Source: JAFGHJ01 sp964525555
GTDB taxonomy: Bacteria > Hydrothermota > UBA3072
Assembly (NCBI GenBank): GCA_964525555.1
Contig: CAZGHN010000001.1
Location: 124,001-188,000, forward strand
Direction of reading: 5' to 3'
DNA length: 64,000 nucleotides
Part shown: positions 8,863-17,441 of the stretch, piece after piece
How the letters are laid out: each line of letters opens with the position of its first letter
Position numbering within the stretch: the first letter of the stretch is position 1
The notes under the pieces: generated by a model
The model's database searches: none
What the model saw: only the letters and a program-made list of their open reading frames with translations
What the model was told of the DNA's origin: nothing
Made by a program: the position numbers and the translations under genes

Positions 8863-10001
8863 TTAAACTAATAACTTCCGGAGAATCACACGGCAAAGCT
8901 TTATCCGCAATAATCGAAGGTCTACCCGCAGGATTAAAGATAGATACAAAATTTATCGACAAAGAACTGACCAGGCGACAGAAAGGATACGGTAGAGGTG
9001 AAAGAATGAAAATAGAGAGCGACAAAGCAGAAATATTATCCGGTGTAAGATTTGGAGAAACTATCGGTTCACCTTTATCGATTCAGATAAAAAATAAGGA
9101 TTTCGAAAACTGGAAAGATATAATGCAAAGCGAGAAAGGATCTACGAAAGAGAAAATTACCTGTCCGAGACCCGGACACGCTGACCTTCCGGGCATATTT
9201 AAATATGATCGTAATGATATAAGGGACATCCTTGAAAGAGCTTCAGCAAGAGAAACAGCCGTAAGGGTTGCCGCAGGAGCAATTCTCAAACTCTTTCTTA
9301 AAGAATTTGGCGTAAAGATTTACTCCCACACAGTTTCGATTGGTAAAATCCAAATAACAGAACCAAAAAAAGCTTTAGGAAAAATAGAAAACAGTCCCCT
9401 GCGCTGTACCGATCCTACGCGTGAGAAGGAAATGATTAAGCTTATCGATGAAGCAAAGAAAAGGGGTGATTCATTGGGCGGAGTTAGTGAAATCGTAGCT
9501 ATGGGAGTATGTCCGGGAATAGGTAGTTATGTTCAATTTGACCGTCGTTTAAATGCATTACTGGCATGCTCGATGATGTCTATACCGACGGTAAAAGGAG
9601 TTGAAATCGGAGATGGTATCAGAAATGCATCTGAATTTGGGTCAAATGCACAGGACGAAATATTCTACAGCGAAGGAAAGGGTTATTTCAGAATTACCAA
9701 CAAAGCAGGCGGAATAGAAGGAGGAATGAGTAACGGAGAAAACATAACATTGCGTATATATTTAAAACCTATTCCCACTTTATCATCTCCCCTACAATCG
9801 GTTGACATAAAAACCAAAAAGAAGACTCTGGCTCAAAAGGAAAGAGCAGATGTCTGTGTTGTACCCGCGGCCGGAGTGATTGCCGAGAGCATGATGGCTT
9901 ACGAATTAAGCAACTCTTATCTCGCTAAATTCGGCGGAGACTGTATGAAAGACATAAAGTCAAATTACAACTCCTATTTAGAAAGGATTAAAAATGCCTA
10001 A
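8859..10001 (+). CDS. aroC: Chorismate synthase
   Basis: A 380-residue FMN-dependent enzyme, typical length, forming chorismate from EPSP. Signatures: GESHGKAL near residue 6, GYGRGERM near 46, RPGHADLPG near 103, RASARETAVRVAAG near 127, and GGIEGGMSNGE near 288. It supplies the branch-point metabolite used by TrpE/TrpG and by the CM domain of TyrA, all encoded in this operon. It overlaps aroE by 4 and aroKB by 8 bases. Confidence 0.96.
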   Translation: MIKLITSGESHGKALSAIIEGLPAGLKIDTKFIDKELTRRQKGYGRGERMKIESDKAEILSGVRFGETIGSPLSIQIKNKDFENWKDIMQSEKGSTKEKITCPRPGHADLPGIFKYDRNDIRDILERASARETAVRVAAGAILKLFLKEFGVKIYSHTVSIGKIQITEPKKALGKIENSPLRCTDPTREKEMIKLIDEAKKRGDSLGGVSEIVAMGVCPGIGSYVQFDRRLNALLACSMMSIPTVKGVEIGDGIRNASEFGSNAQDEIFYSEGKGYFRITNKAGGIEGGMSNGENITLRIYLKPIPTLSSPLQSVDIKTKKKTLAQKERADVCVVPAAGVIAESMMAYELSNSYLAKFGGDCMKDIKSNYNSYLERIKNA

Positions 10002-11577
10002 CAATTTAATCCTGATAGGCTTCATGGGCTCGGGTAAAGATTCTGTCGGCATAGAAATCGCTAAAACTACCAATTTGACCTTTCTTTCAATGGACGATTA
10101 TATTGTACTTAAAGAAAAAAGGACAATAAATGAAATTTTCGAAAAATCTGGCGAGAATTATTTTCGTAAAATAGAGAAGAAAACACTCAATGAAATAAAA
10201 AATATTAAAAATGCCGTTATTGCTACGGGTGGTGGCGTTGTAAAAGACAAAGAAAATCAAAGAACATTATCAAAGATGGGAAAAGTTGTTTATCTTTACA
10301 CAAATCTCAATGCGGTAAAAAAACGACTTAAAAAGGATGAAACACGCCCGCTAATAAAAAACAAGAAAAATATCATAGATATTTACAACAATAGAATGAA
10401 GAAAGGTCTGTATGAGTTTGCCGATTTAAAAGTAGATACCTCGGTAGTTACACCAAAGCAGGTAGCAAAAAACACAATTAAAGGATTAAGAGTCGAAATA
10501 AAACTCTCGAAACAAAAAATTAAAAAATACGAAGTTAAAACCGAATCCAAAAAATATCCTATTCATATTGGCTATGAACTTTTTAAAAAAAACAATTTTA
10601 ATCTGAAACTTAAATCCAACAAAGCAGCAATAATATCAAATCCCACCATCGGAGCTTTATATATAAAAGAATTAGAAAGGATTTTAATAAAAGAAGGAGT
10701 TAACCCAGCTATTTGTATAATACCTGACGGAGAAAAATACAAAACATTTGATACAATAAAAATTATCTTCGATACGCTATTAAAAGAAAAAATGGATAGA
10801 TTGTCAAGTATAATAGCCCTTGGAGGAGGCGTAGTCGGAGACATAGCCGGCTTTGTCGCCTCCACACTGAAACGGGGTGTGCCACTCATACAGATTCCAA
10901 CGACACTAATAGCACAGGTAGATTCATCGATCGGAGGAAAGACCGGCTTCGACCATCCCCTCGGTAAAAACATGATAGGCAGTTTTTACCAACCGGATAT
11001 GGTTCTAATAGATATAAAAAAACTTTTAACTCTTCCTGAAAAAGAATTCAGAAACGGCCTTTCCGAAGTTATTAAATACGGAATAGCAAATGACGTAACA
11101 TTGTTTGATATGCTTGAGAAAAGACGTGAAAAGATACTGAGTAGAGACATTCACTTACTAAAAGAAATAGTTACAAAATGTGTTTTGATAAAGAAGAAAA
11201 TCGTTGAAAAAGATGAAAAGGAAGAAAAAGGAATTAGAGAAGTATTAAACTACGGGCATACAATAGGACATATTATAGAAGTATTAAGCGGATATTCAAA
11301 ATATTCACATGGCCAGGCCGTTGCAATGGGAATGGTAAAAGAGGCAGAACTGGCGCAAAAGGAAAAGCTCCTTAATAAAAACGATTTTTCAAGAATAGAA
11401 AAACTTATTGAAAACTACGGCTTGCCGACCTCGTTACCTAAAAATATTAAAAAGAAAGATATTAAAAATTATGTAGCGCAAGATAAGAAGGTAAGAAAAG
11501 GGAAGATTAGACTACCTGTTCCAACCGGAATAGGTAAAATAATAATGAGGGAGGTAGAATGCAAAAAATTCTTGTGA
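9994..11577 (+). CDS. aroKB: Fused shikimate kinase / 3-dehydroquinate synthase
   Basis: A single 527-residue frame. Residues 1 to about 165 are shikimate kinase: Walker A GFMGSGKDS near residue 9, the SMDDYI shikimate-binding segment near 31, ATGGGVV near 79 and a lid Arg near 120. Residues about 185-527 are dehydroquinate synthase: DGEKYKT, the NAD-binding GGGVVGDIAGFVAST, QVDSSIGGKTG and the zinc-ligand LNYGHTIGH. The two activities are not consecutive (step 2 and step 5 of the shikimate pathway). AroK-AroB fusions are known, for example in Thermotoga. It overlaps aroC and aroQ. Confidence 0.94.
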   Translation: MPNNLILIGFMGSGKDSVGIEIAKTTNLTFLSMDDYIVLKEKRTINEIFEKSGENYFRKIEKKTLNEIKNIKNAVIATGGGVVKDKENQRTLSKMGKVVYLYTNLNAVKKRLKKDETRPLIKNKKNIIDIYNNRMKKGLYEFADLKVDTSVVTPKQVAKNTIKGLRVEIKLSKQKIKKYEVKTESKKYPIHIGYELFKKNNFNLKLKSNKAAIISNPTIGALYIKELERILIKEGVNPAICIIPDGEKYKTFDTIKIIFDTLLKEKMDRLSSIIALGGGVVGDIAGFVASTLKRGVPLIQIPTTLIAQVDSSIGGKTGFDHPLGKNMIGSFYQPDMVLIDIKKLLTLPEKEFRNGLSEVIKYGIANDVTLFDMLEKRREKILSRDIHLLKEIVTKCVLIKKKIVEKDEKEEKGIREVLNYGHTIGHIIEVLSGYSKYSHGQAVAMGMVKEAELAQKEKLLNKNDFSRIEKLIENYGLPTSLPKNIKKKDIKNYVAQDKKVRKGKIRLPVPTGIGKIIMREVECKKFL

Positions 11578-11993
11578 TTCACGGACCGAACCTTAATCTC
11601 CTTGGGAAAAGAAAGCCTGAAGTTTATGGTAATATGAATCTTAAAAATATAAACAAAGAGATAGAAAAATTCGCAAAAAACAACCAACTAGATATTGAAA
11701 TTATTCAATCCAATGAAGAGGGTGAAATCGTAGATGCAATTCAGAAAGCACAAAATCACTTAGGAATTGTAATAAATCCGGGAGGTTATACACACACCTC
11801 GGTTGCGATAAGAGATGCAATCGAAGCGGTTGAAACTCCCACTGTTGAAGTCCATTTGAGCAATATATACGCACGTGAAGACTTCAGACATATAAGCATG
11901 AGCGCACCTGTATGTAAAGGACAAATCAGCGGCCTTGGATGGTTTGGTTATATATTAGCGCTAGAGTACTTACTGAGGAAAGATTCAAAATGA
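11559..11993 (+). CDS. aroQ: 3-dehydroquinate dehydratase, type II
   Basis: A 144-residue type II dehydroquinase of normal length. Seen: HGPNLNLLGKRKPEVYG with the catalytic Tyr near residue 25, QSNEEGEIVD near 49, NPGGYTHTSVAIRDA near 75, and VEVHLSNIYAREDFR with the catalytic His near 100. It starts 19 bases inside aroKB. It is the last gene before the first real gap in the supraoperon, a 153-base repeat tract upstream of trpB. Confidence 0.96.
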   Translation: MQKILVIHGPNLNLLGKRKPEVYGNMNLKNINKEIEKFAKNNQLDIEIIQSNEEGEIVDAIQKAQNHLGIVINPGGYTHTSVAIRDAIEAVETPTVEVHLSNIYAREDFRHISMSAPVCKGQISGLGWFGYILALEYLLRKDSK

Positions 11994-12001
11994 AGAAAAT
12001 T

Positions 12002-12115
12002 ACCACAGAGTGCACAGAGGAATACAGAGAAAAAATATGAATATTAAAAAATTAAAAGATAAATCTCTGTGGTTAAAAAAACCGGGTGACGGGTTCTATG
12101 GGCTCTGTGGTTTAG
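12002..12115. repeat. CACAGAG-word repeat tract between aroQ and trpB (copy 1)
   Basis: The 153-base gap holds short imperfect repeats. Two or three CACAGAG words lie at 12003-12030. A CTCTGTGGTT word at 12065-12074 and another at 12104-12113 can each pair with them, giving alternative stem-loops. The right half (12062-12140) is clearly related to bases 14225-14293 on the other side of trpBA: CTCTGTGGTTAAAAAA, then CGGG..GGGTTCT.TGGGCTCTGTG, then AGAATAG. No promoter of convincing quality was found. The role is unknown. Confidence 0.8.
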
Positions 12116-12146
12116 TTGTTTTTAGAATAGAAAAGAGGAATTAAAA

Positions 12147-13355
12147 ATGGAGAAACACAAGATGAACTATAACTTACCTGATGAAAGAGGGTATTTTGGA
12201 AAATTCGGAGGCAAATTTGTACCGGAGGTCCTCATGAATGCCATCTCAGAGCTGGAAAAAGCTTACTTCACTTTCAAAGGAAATAAAGAATTCAACAAAG
12301 AATTGAACTTCCTGCTCAAAGAATACGCGGGAAGACCCTCTATCCTGTATTTCGCGGAAAGACTCACCGCAAAAATAGGCGGAGCTAAAATATATTTAAA
12401 AAGAGAAGATATGATGCACACAGGTGCTCATAAAATAAACAATACTCTTGGCCAGGTATTACTGGCAAAAAAAATGGGGAAAGAAAGAATTATTGCCGAA
12501 ACCGGAGCCGGACAACATGGTGTTGCCACCGCCACAGCTTGCGCTCTTTTAGATCTTGAATGTCATGTTTACATGGGCACAGAAGACACAATAAGACAAA
12601 AAATGAATGTCTTCAGAATGGAACTGCTTGGCTCGGAAGTAATACCAGTAGATTCCGGCTCAAAAACACTAAAAGATGCGATAAACGCAGCAATCAGAGA
12701 CTGGGTAACTAACGTAGAAAACACTCACTACTGTATTGGCTCGGTAGTAGGACCACACCCCTACCCGATGATGGTCAGAGACTTTCAATCGATCATAGGA
12801 AAAGAAACCAAGGAACAGATTTTAGAAAAAGAATATAAACTACCTGACTTAATTACTGCCTGTGTAGGAGGTGGAAGTAATGCTATCGGTATTTTTTATC
12901 CTTTCATTGAAGACGAGATAAAAATGGTCGGAGTCGAAGCAGGAGGACTAGGTCTTGATACAAAAAAACATGCCGCAAGCTTATGCAAGGGAGGAATCGG
13001 AGCCTTACATGGAGCAATGAGTTATCTTCTTCAAGACAAAGACGGTCAAATTACAGAAACTCACTCTGTTGCCCCCGGATTAGACTATCCGGGAGTGGGG
13101 CCGGAACATTCCTATTTAAAGGACACGGGAGCGGTTACATTCACGGCTGTTACAGATCAGGAAGCTCTGGACGCTTTCAATATACTTTCCCAAACAGAAG
13201 GCATAATTCCCGCACTGGAAAGCTCGCATGCTGTCGCCCACGCAATGAAAGCGGCAAAAAGCATGCCAAAAGAATCAATAATTATTGTAAATCTTTCAGG
13301 ACGCGGTGACAAAGATCTTGAAATCGTTGAGGGGGTCTTATGCGAAACGCACTAA
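12147..13355 (+). CDS. trpB: Tryptophan synthase beta chain
   Basis: A 402-residue TrpB1-type subunit that condenses indole with serine. The PLP lysine is K96 in HTGAHKINN. Also seen: RIIAETGAGQHGVATA near residue 115, CVGGGSNAIG near 240, and GRGDKDLEIV near the C-terminus. Its start follows a GAGGAA ribosome-binding site in the gap after aroQ, so unlike its neighbours it has its own initiation region. It overlaps trpA by 16 bases. trpB and trpA together form a two-gene block bounded on both sides by related repeat tracts. Confidence 0.96.
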   Translation: MEKHKMNYNLPDERGYFGKFGGKFVPEVLMNAISELEKAYFTFKGNKEFNKELNFLLKEYAGRPSILYFAERLTAKIGGAKIYLKREDMMHTGAHKINNTLGQVLLAKKMGKERIIAETGAGQHGVATATACALLDLECHVYMGTEDTIRQKMNVFRMELLGSEVIPVDSGSKTLKDAINAAIRDWVTNVENTHYCIGSVVGPHPYPMMVRDFQSIIGKETKEQILEKEYKLPDLITACVGGGSNAIGIFYPFIEDEIKMVGVEAGGLGLDTKKHAASLCKGGIGALHGAMSYLLQDKDGQITETHSVAPGLDYPGVGPEHSYLKDTGAVTFTAVTDQEALDAFNILSQTEGIIPALESSHAVAHAMKAAKSMPKESIIIVNLSGRGDKDLEIVEGVLCETH

Positions 13356-14119
13356 GCGTATCCGATAAATTAAGAGAAATCCAGGCAAAAAATGAAACCG
13401 CATTGATTCTATATGTTACAGGAGGTTTTCCAAATCTTGCAGAATCTATTAAAATCGTAAAGACGTTATCGGAAAGCGGAGCCGATATTATAGAAATAGG
13501 TGTTCCTTTTTCAGATCCCATTGCAGACGGCCCAACAATACAATACTCGTCACATACCTCACTTCTAAAAGGAACTACATTAAAAAGAATTATAAGTAGT
13601 CTCAAAAAAATCGATATAAAAACACCTCTTGTTATCATGAGTTACTTAAACCCACTGCTTGCTTATGGAAAAGAAGAAATTCTACATGACATGGCAGAGT
13701 GCGGAATAAGCGGATTAATTATACCGGATTTGCCTATCGAGGAGGCAGGTGAATGGATATCACTATCGAAGGACCATGATATCGAACTTATATTTCTGGT
13801 AACTCCGACATCACCACCAAAAAGAAGGAAAAAAATCGTTCAAGAATCAAGAGGTTTCGTTTACTGTGTTTCTGTTGTCGGAACAACAGGCATAAGAAAC
13901 AAAATGCCTGAATATCTTAACAAATTTCTAAAAGATATGAAAAAAATTTCGGAAGTCCCAATAGCTCTGGGATTTGGGATATCCACTCCTAAACAAATAG
14001 AATCCCTTCGCAAGAACGTTGATGGCGTAATACTGGGGAGCCGAATAATAGAAGCAATAAAAAACGAAGAAAACTTAAAGGAACTTGTAGGAGAACTTAA
14101 AGAAGCTACAAGAAGATAA
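13340..14119 (+). CDS. trpA: Tryptophan synthase alpha chain
   Basis: A 259-residue TIM barrel that cleaves indole-glycerol phosphate to indole, channelled to TrpB. The catalytic pair is visible in EIGVPFSDPIADGPTIQ (Glu and Asp, about residues 52-65). LIIPDLPIEEAGEW near 130, VVGTTGIR near 178 and GFGISTPKQI near 213 are typical. It follows trpB with a 16-base overlap. The downstream 177-base gap contains the second copy of the repeat tract found upstream of trpB. Confidence 0.95.
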   Translation: MRNALSVSDKLREIQAKNETALILYVTGGFPNLAESIKIVKTLSESGADIIEIGVPFSDPIADGPTIQYSSHTSLLKGTTLKRIISSLKKIDIKTPLVIMSYLNPLLAYGKEEILHDMAECGISGLIIPDLPIEEAGEWISLSKDHDIELIFLVTPTSPPKRRKKIVQESRGFVYCVSVVGTTGIRNKMPEYLNKFLKDMKKISEVPIALGFGISTPKQIESLRKNVDGVILGSRIIEAIKNEENLKELVGELKEATRR

Positions 14120-14149
14120 AAATGATATATAACAATAAAAAAAAGAATA

Positions 14150-14280
14150 TCACAGAGAGCACAGAGAATTTAATTGTGTCAAAAAAACAAAAAATCACGG
14201 AGTACACAGAGAAAAAAAATCCTCTGTGTACTCTGTGGTTAAAAAATTCGGGATGGGTTCTGTGGGCTCTGTGTTTTAGA
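14150..14280. repeat. CACAGAG-word repeat tract between trpA and aroF (copy 2), with strong hairpin
   Basis: Successive CACAGAG/CTCTGTG words fill this gap. Bases 14194-14211 and 14222-14239 form an 18-base inverted repeat, all Watson-Crick or G-U in RNA, around a 10-base A-rich loop. No U-run follows directly (TAAAAAATT), so it is not a classic terminator on the + strand. The right part matches the tract upstream of trpB. Confidence 0.8.
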
Positions 14281-14296
14281 GAATAGCGGAGGAAAG

Positions 14297-15313
14297 ATGA
14301 TAATAACGATGTCTTCAAGTGCAACGAAACAGGAAATAAACCGAGTCAAGGAAAAAATTAAAGAGCTTGGATACGAAGCAAAAACTTTTAAAGGCATAAA
14401 GAAAACCGTTATCCATGTAATAGGACCAACTGACAGAGAAAGAATAACACAATCAGTCGAACAGCTTCCCGGTGTAGAGCGACTTACTCCGATATTAAGC
14501 CCGTTTAAAATGGGCAGCAGGGAATTTCACCCTGAAGATACTATTGTTTCGGTAAACGGTAAAACAATTGGAGGCGATGAGATTGTGGTCATGGCTGGAC
14601 CATGTTCTGTGGAATCCGAAGAAGTTGTACTTAGTGTTGCGAAAGAAATCAAAAAAGCGGGCGCGAAGATACTGCGAGGAGGAGCCTTCAAACCGAGAAG
14701 TTCACCTTACAGTTTCCAGGGATTAGGTGAAAAAGGACTGAGAATTCTTGCTGAAGCCCGTGAAGAAACCGGTCTATCGATAATTACGGAAGTGGTTTCG
14801 GAAGTTGATGTACCTCTTGTAGCAAAATATGCGGATATTCTGCAGATAGGTGCCAGGAATATGCAGAATTACCAACTATTAAAAACTGTCGGTAGGTTTA
14901 ATAAACCTGTTCTACTGAAAAGGGGAATTTCAGCTACAATAGAAGAATGGCTTATGTCTGCTGAATATATACAATCCGAAGGAAATCATAATGTAATTCT
15001 ATGCGAAAGAGGTATCAGAACATTTGAGACTTACACCCGATATACTCTCGATATAAGTACGGTACCGGTAATAAAACAACTAAGCCACCTGCCTATTATT
15101 GTAGATCCAAGCCATCCGGCAGGCAACAGCAAATATGTGCCAGCTCTTGCCAGAGCAGCAATTGCGGCAGGTGCAGATGGCTTATTGATAGAAGTCCATA
15201 ACCAGCCTTCTCAGGCTCTATCTGACGGGAAACAGTCTATAACACCGCAAACTTTCAGACAATTAATGAAGGAAATTAAAAACATAGCAAAAGTAGTAGG
15301 GAGAAAAGTATGA
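14297..15313 (+). CDS. aroF: 3-deoxy-7-phosphoheptulonate (DAHP) synthase, type I-beta with N-terminal regulatory domain
   Basis: A 338-residue enzyme making DAHP from PEP and erythrose 4-phosphate, the entry to the shikimate pathway. Residues 1 to about 70 form a ferredoxin-like (ACT-like) domain as in Thermotoga maritima DAHP synthase, where it mediates Tyr/Phe inhibition. The catalytic barrel begins around residue 85: VMAGPCSVES, LRGGAFKPRSSPYSFQG, QIGARNMQNY, LCERGIRTFE and VDPSHPAG. Start at ATG 14297 after GGAGGAAAG. It overlaps pheA by 4 bases. The annotated symbol is a family label; aroG/aroF naming varies. Confidence 0.94.
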   Translation: MIITMSSSATKQEINRVKEKIKELGYEAKTFKGIKKTVIHVIGPTDRERITQSVEQLPGVERLTPILSPFKMGSREFHPEDTIVSVNGKTIGGDEIVVMAGPCSVESEEVVLSVAKEIKKAGAKILRGGAFKPRSSPYSFQGLGEKGLRILAEAREETGLSIITEVVSEVDVPLVAKYADILQIGARNMQNYQLLKTVGRFNKPVLLKRGISATIEEWLMSAEYIQSEGNHNVILCERGIRTFETYTRYTLDISTVPVIKQLSHLPIIVDPSHPAGNSKYVPALARAAIAAGADGLLIEVHNQPSQALSDGKQSITPQTFRQLMKEIKNIAKVVGRKV

Positions 15314-16137
15314 AACAAGTAATATACCAGGGAGAACCCGGCTGTAACAGCGATGTTGCATCGAATAAATTTTTCCCGAAAAGCGTAAAAAGACTGGGAG
15401 TCAGAACCTTTAAAGATATTTTCGAAAATGTAAAAGCAAAAAAAGATAATTACGGTGTTGTCCCGGTTGAAAATTCTCTTACCGGAAGCATACATCAAAA
15501 TTATGATCTTCTGCTTGAATACGATCTATGGGTCATTGGAGCCGTAAATCTTCGTATAGAACATAATCTGCTGGCACCAAAAGATACCAAACTAAAATCG
15601 ATTAAAGAAGTCTGGTCCCATCCAGAAGCGCTTGCCCAATGCAGAGATTTTCTTTCTTCCCATCCGGAATATAAAGTGGTATCCGTCTACGATACTGCAG
15701 GAGCTGCAAAAATCGTGAAAGAACAAAAAATAAAGGATGTGGCAATTATTGCGGGTCCCCAGGTTGCAAAATTATATTCTTTTAAAAAGTTAAAAGAGAA
15801 TATCGAATCTCACCCCGATAATTTTACGCGTTTCCTTATTATATCAAAGGAAAGAAAAATATACACAGGAGAAAACGCAAGAACGATGTTCGTTTTCGGT
15901 GTAAAAAACGAACCCGGCATACTCTTCCGATGCCTTAGTATATTTGCTCTGCGAAATATCGATCTAACAAAATTAGAATCTAGAGCTGTAATGGGAAGAC
16001 CTTACGAATATCTTTTCTATATCGACTTTAGAGGGAGCATGGAAGATGAAAACTGCAATCATGCTGTAGAAACCCTAAAAGAAGTTGTAACATATTTTAA
16101 ACTTCTCGGAAGTTATATGATAAAGGACAAGAAGTGA
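15310..16137 (+). CDS. pheA: Prephenate dehydratase with C-terminal ACT domain
   Basis: A 275-residue monofunctional PDT that converts prephenate to phenylpyruvate. Residues 1 to about 180 are catalytic: GVVPVENSLTGSI near residue 54, and NFTRFLII (the family TRF motif) near 175. Residues about 195-270 are an ACT domain (NEPGILFRCLSIFALRNID, then LESRAVMGRPYEY) that usually binds Phe for feedback control. It has no chorismate mutase domain and relies on the CM fused to TyrA. It overlaps aroF and aroA by 4 bases each. Confidence 0.94.
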   Translation: MKQVIYQGEPGCNSDVASNKFFPKSVKRLGVRTFKDIFENVKAKKDNYGVVPVENSLTGSIHQNYDLLLEYDLWVIGAVNLRIEHNLLAPKDTKLKSIKEVWSHPEALAQCRDFLSSHPEYKVVSVYDTAGAAKIVKEQKIKDVAIIAGPQVAKLYSFKKLKENIESHPDNFTRFLIISKERKIYTGENARTMFVFGVKNEPGILFRCLSIFALRNIDLTKLESRAVMGRPYEYLFYIDFRGSMEDENCNHAVETLKEVVTYFKLLGSYMIKDKK

Positions 16138-17441
16138 AATTAATTCTATCAAAATGCCCTAAAGTAAAAGGTGAAATTAAAGTTGGCGGAGATAAATCCA
16201 TTACACACAGAGGCTTGATAATCGGCTCAATTGCCGAAGGCATAACTATTCTAAGAGACTATTCAAAATGCGAAGACTGTATGTCAACTCTGGAAATCAT
16301 GAAAAAACTCGGAATAAATATACTAAAAAATAAAGCAACTATCAGAATCGAAGGCAAAGGCTTAAACGGACTTAAAGAACCCGGCGATGTATTGAATTGT
16401 AAGAACTCCGGCACTTCCATGCGGCTAATCGCAGGTTTACTTGCAGGACAAAACTTTTTCTCTGTACTTACCGGCGACAGTTCTCTTGTCAAACGTCCTA
16501 TGAAAAGAATTATAGAACCCCTTAGCTTAATGGGAGCAAATATATCAGGCAGAGATAACAACCAATTTGCGCCTCTTACCATAAAAGGGACAAATCTTAA
16601 AGCTATAGACTACAAATCCGAAATAGCGAGCGCTCAGGTAAAATCATCCATATTACTTGCCTCTTTGTATGCCACGGGCAATTCATCTATTAGTGAACCA
16701 GTCAAAAGTCGAGACCATACAGAAAGGATATTAAATTTATTCGGAGCAAAAATAGAATCTACGGAAAATAAAATTATTCTAAAAGAGAAAAACAAATTAA
16801 CCGCAAAAGATATTTCTATACCGGGCGATATTTCTTCGGCTGCATTTTTTCTTGTTCTTGCAAGCATAATAAGGGGATCGAGGGTACTCATAAAAAACGC
16901 TGGCATTAATCCGACTCGGAGGGGCATCCTTGATGTATTAAAAGATATGGGTGCGGATATTTCAATTGAAAATATTAAAAATGAATCTTTCGAACCCGCA
17001 GCCGACTTAAATGTAAAAGGAAATAAACTAAAGGGAATAAAAATTTCAGGGAATATAATTCCCAAAGTAATCGATGAACTACCAATACTGGCAGTAGCCG
17101 CAACTCAAGCAGAAGGAATAACTGAAATCAGTGACGCCCAGGAACTCCGGGTAAAAGAAACCGATAGGATATACGCTATAGCTTCCGGGTTGAAAAAAAT
17201 GGGAGCAAAAATCGAGGAAAAACCTGACGGTTTAACAATTGAAGGACCCACGACGCTAAAAGGAAATACTTGCGAAAGTTTTGGTGACCATAGAATAGGA
17301 ATGGCACTGGCTATCGCAGGAATTATTGCAGAAGGTAAAACCAATCTTTTAGAATCGGAATGTATAGATGTTTCTTTTCCGGAATTCACCGGAATACTCA
17401 GGAGGATATGTGGAGCAGATTACGTCAATGAAAAAAATTAA
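16134..17441 (+). CDS. aroA: 3-phosphoshikimate 1-carboxyvinyltransferase (EPSP synthase)
   Basis: A 435-residue two-domain enzyme that adds the enolpyruvyl group of PEP to shikimate 3-phosphate. Seen: GDKSITHRGLIIG near residue 19, KNSGTSMRLIAGLLAG near 90, SRDHTERIL near 195, DELPILAVAA near 310, LRVKETDRI near 338 and FGDHRIGMALAIAG near 383. Its 3' end overlaps trpE by 32 bases if trpE begins at its best-supported GTG. Confidence 0.95.
   Translation: MKLILSKCPKVKGEIKVGGDKSITHRGLIIGSIAEGITILRDYSKCEDCMSTLEIMKKLGINILKNKATIRIEGKGLNGLKEPGDVLNCKNSGTSMRLIAGLLAGQNFFSVLTGDSSLVKRPMKRIIEPLSLMGANISGRDNNQFAPLTIKGTNLKAIDYKSEIASAQVKSSILLASLYATGNSSISEPVKSRDHTERILNLFGAKIESTENKIILKEKNKLTAKDISIPGDISSAAFFLVLASIIRGSRVLIKNAGINPTRRGILDVLKDMGADISIENIKNESFEPAADLNVKGNKLKGIKISGNIIPKVIDELPILAVAATQAEGITEISDAQELRVKETDRIYAIASGLKKMGAKIEEKPDGLTIEGPTTLKGNTCESFGDHRIGMALAIAGIIAEGKTNLLESECIDVSFPEFTGILRRICGADYVNEKN

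Noticed and set aside
11994..12146. Tryptophan attenuator or T-box before trpB
   Set aside because: No leader peptide with Trp codons, no T-box motif and no terminator U-run were seen. The pairing comes from the repeat words.
14106..14324. 72-residue open frame on the minus strand with HRAHRTH and HRVHRG motifs
   Set aside because: It is translated repeat sequence (CTCTGTG words read in one frame). No ribosome-binding site; overlaps the start of aroF.
17368..17409. Longer trpE start inside aroA
   Set aside because: No ribosome-binding site there. GTG 17410 has GGAGG at proper spacing and gives the normal TrpE N-terminus.
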